Shown here: in pieces, positions 62,664-64,000 of the stretch
How the letters are laid out: each line of letters begins with the position of its first letter
Numbering within the stretch: position 1 is the stretch's first letter
The notes under the pieces: model-generated
The model's database searches: none
What the model was told of the DNA's origin: nothing
The model's input: the letters and a program-made list of their open reading frames with translations, nothing else
Source of the DNA: VXMF01 sp965206775
GTDB lineage: Bacteria; Acidobacteriota; Terriglobia; Bryobacterales; UBA6623
Length of the DNA stretch: 64,000 bases
Assembly: GCA_965206775.1 (NCBI GenBank)
Contig: CBDBKU010000002.1
Span: 1,240,001-1,304,000, forward strand
Reading direction: 5' to 3'
Program-made: the position numbers and the translations under genes

Positions 62664-63587
62664 ATGGCCCGTTCCGCCGCCGAGCTGGACCCGCGCATCG
62701 TGCGGCTGGCCTCGACCACCTTCTGCGGCCACCGCCTGCGACGCAGCCAGATCGCGGACATCCAGGAGATCGTCACCAGCTTGCCCCTGCTGAGCCGCAC
62801 CGAACTGGGCCACACCGTCTGCGAGTACCTGCGCTGGCAGACCCCTCGCGGCAGCAACCGCATCCAGCTGGCGATGCGCCTGCTGGAGGAACTCGAACGG
62901 CTCTCGATCCTCGCCCTGCCCGCCCGCCAAGGCCTCGGGCGCGGTCGCCAAGGGCCCCTCTCGCCGGGCGACCGGAGTGCGCCCCAGGCCCCGGTCGACG
63001 GCCCCCTGCAACAGCTCGAGCCACTCCGGTTGCGGCTCGTCAACGGCCGCGACGAGGCCGCCCTGTGGAACGAATTCCTCGCCCGCTACCATCCACTGGG
63101 CTATCGCCAGCCGATCGGCTCCCACCTGCGCTACTTCCTCCAAGACCGTCAAGGGCGCCTGCTGGGCTGCCTGCTGTACGACTTCGCCGCCCGCTACCTG
63201 GCGGTGCGGGACCGCTGGATCGGCTGGCAGGACCAGCCCCGCCGGCCGCTGGAGCGGGTGCTGCGGCAAGCCCGCTTCCTGCTGTTTCCCTGGGTGCGCG
63301 TGCAATGCCTGGCGTCGAAGGTCCTGGGGCTGAGCTTGCGGCAGCTGGCTGCGGACTGGCAGCGGGTCCATGGAGTGCGACCCGTGCTGGTCGAAACGTA
63401 TGTCAGCGACCAGCACAAGGGCACCTGCTACCGGGCCTCGAACTGGCACTATCTGGGACAGACCCAGGCGCGCGGTGCCTGGGGCACGGCGCCCGCGAAG
63501 ACGCCCAAGGCTGTCTTCGTGTATCCGCTGCAGCGGGACTGGCAGACGGTCCTGCTCGGACCAAAACGCCCTGTGCGCTTCCGCTAG
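62664..63587 (+). CDS. DUF4338 (DruA-like) passenger protein of the IS66 element
   Basis: 307 residues; its ATG directly follows the transposase TGA (TGAATG), so translation is coupled. The C-terminal two thirds match DUF4338: FLARYHPLGYRQPIGSHLRY, LGCLLYDFAARYLAVRDRWI, ARFLLFPWVRVQCLASKVLG, VRPVLVETYVSDQHKGTCYR and ASNWHYLGQTQARG. DruA of the Druantia antiphage system carries this domain, but no druB-druE genes are present. Being inside the IS boundaries and co-translated, it may act in transposition or its control. It has no internal lesion, unlike the transposase. Confidence 0.85.
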   Translation: MARSAAELDPRIVRLASTTFCGHRLRRSQIADIQEIVTSLPLLSRTELGHTVCEYLRWQTPRGSNRIQLAMRLLEELERLSILALPARQGLGRGRQGPLSPGDRSAPQAPVDGPLQQLEPLRLRLVNGRDEAALWNEFLARYHPLGYRQPIGSHLRYFLQDRQGRLLGCLLYDFAARYLAVRDRWIGWQDQPRRPLERVLRQARFLLFPWVRVQCLASKVLGLSLRQLAADWQRVHGVRPVLVETYVSDQHKGTCYRASNWHYLGQTQARGAWGTAPAKTPKAVFVYPLQRDWQTVLLGPKRPVRFR

Positions 63588-63658
63588 ATGCCCGCCTCCT
63601 CGGACATCCCCTACATCGGCTCAGCCAACCTCTCGCGCCCCCGCTTCTGAATGGTTAC

Positions 63659-63666
63659 TATCAACC
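63659..63666 (+). repeat. Target-site duplication, right copy (IS66-type element)
   Basis: TATCAACC, identical to 60304-60311. Confidence 0.85.
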
Positions 63667-63853
63667 TTTCATATTTGGTAACTACTCAGGCCCCTATTTG
63701 ACGATTTGTCTTTTCGCCTGACGTCACGCGGATCAATGCTTGCGCCTGTATCCGGTCAGGTTTCGTGCGGTTGTTCGTGTCGGGAACCTGTCGCTGAGCG
63801 GGAACCGTCCTGACCGGCAATCGGCGGCATTCCGGACCCAGCGGATGGTTGGC

Positions 63854-63882
63854 TTGACAACCTCGTTGTGACCGCCTATGCG
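63854..63882 (+). promoter_or_regulatory. Possible promoter of the methylase gene
   Basis: Perfect -35 TTGACA (63854-63859), 17-base spacer, weak -10 TATGCG (63877-63882), 35 bases before the ATG at 63918. GAGGA upstream of the ATG is a usable ribosome binding site. Confidence 0.4.
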
Positions 63883-63917
63883 GCGTGCTAACGGAGCATT
63901 CGGCAGAGGACGCGGCG

Positions 63918-64000
63918 ATGGGAGCATGGTACGGATCGAAGGCGACCTCGGGTCTTTGCCAGCCGCTGATCGCGGCGATGCCTCCGCATGCCACCTATAT
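63918..64000 (+). CDS. Start of an adenine-specific DNA methyltransferase (Dam/D12 class), cut by window edge
   Basis: The 27 visible residues, MGAWYGSKATSGLCQPLIAA followed by MPPHATY, match the opening of D12-class N6-adenine methylases. There the GSK segment is part of the AdoMet site and PPH.TY precedes the E..GG motif. GAGGA lies upstream. Such genes are common in phages and mobile elements, which fits the neighbourhood. The assignment rests on a short stretch. Confidence 0.6.
   Translation, partial: MGAWYGSKATSGLCQPLIAAMPPHATY

Larger units (their letters stand above)
60312..63658 (+). mobile_element. IS66-family element (3347 bp) carrying a DUF4338 passenger gene
   Basis: The left end GTAAGCATTCAGGTCTCGGG and the inverted right end GTAACCATTCAGAAGCGGGG match over about 18 of 24 positions and begin GTAA as IS66 ends do. 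The exact 8-bp duplication TATCAACC flanks it. Inside are only a tnpC-type transposase gene (no tnpA or tnpB, as in the ISBst12 type) and a DUF4338 gene. The transposase is broken, so the element cannot move by itself. Confidence 0.85.
63588..63917. other. 330-base stretch: IS66 right end and upstream region of the methylase gene
   Basis: Bases 63588-63658 are the right end of the IS66 element and 63659-63666 its target duplication. The rest carries no gene I can support. It begins with the AT-rich flank of the interrupted EEP remnant and then becomes GC-rich. Confidence 0.6.

Noticed and set aside
60559..63587. A complete Druantia defence system at the DUF4338 gene
   Set aside because: Only the DruA-like domain is present; no DruE-type helicase or other Druantia genes occur in the window, and the gene is inside IS66 boundaries.

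Overview
The window is GC-rich chromosomal DNA from a bacterium that I place, by inference, in Acidobacteriota near the Bryobacterales/Solibacter group. The grounds are two secreted proteins carrying the repeat-like domain known from Solibacter-type genomes (TIGR03437), three CRTAC1-type FG-GAP/ASPIC-UnbV proteins, an Oar-like TonB-dependent receptor with an N-terminal carboxypeptidase-regulatory domain, and a Planctomycete-style pair of large c-heme protein plus DUF1501 protein. The sulfatase, the agarase-like proteins, the haloalkane-dehalogenase-like hydrolase and the TonB receptor suit a heterotroph feeding on (possibly marine) polysaccharide, but habitat cannot be proved from the sequence.

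Layout. 1-4.7 kb: end of an unknown gene, a DUF3604 lipoprotein, a cupin and an AbiEii-type nucleotidyltransferase pair. 4.8-10.5 kb: chorismate metabolism, with a fused aminodeoxychorismate synthase (pabAB) facing a fused aroD-aroE gene and trpE. 10.5-16.1 kb: a TPR protein, a large FtsX-type permease and a lone ribulokinase. 16.2-32 kb: a same-strand block of secreted redox/adhesion-type proteins (two choice-of-anchor-V proteins with one heme motif each, a giant di-CxxCH protein, a DUF1501 Tat protein, a seven-heme cytochrome, a TPR protein and two CRTAC1 proteins). 32-36 kb: a ThuA-like protein and two agarase-like proteins. 36-45 kb: a dead transposase, an ankyrin-repeat protein divergent from a third CRTAC1 gene, and the TonB receptor. 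45-46 kb: an intact IS1595-family element. 46-57 kb: purine permease, SelA-like protein, DUF1080 protein, truncated globin, tesA/ABC ATPase, then the housekeeping run ffs-dnaX-ybaB-recR, an alpha/beta hydrolase and a sulfatase.

57.2-64 kb is a mobile-DNA island. It holds a DDE element with 19-bp perfect inverted repeats, then a decayed exonuclease-endonuclease-phosphatase gene split by a 3.3-kb IS66-family element. That element has an exact 8-bp target duplication and carries an intact DUF4338 (DruA-like) passenger gene behind a dead transposase. The transposase is killed both by a 274-bp MITE-like insertion and by a TGA codon at an expected tryptophan. The start of an adenine-specific DNA methylase runs off the right edge.

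The most interesting points are the DUF4338-bearing IS66 element with its nested insertion, the in-frame decayed repeat behind the stop codon of the second choice-of-anchor-V gene, the IS1595 insertion eight bases from the TonB-receptor promoter, and the three-block architecture of the ankyrin protein. No CRISPR array and no convincing tRNA gene were seen.
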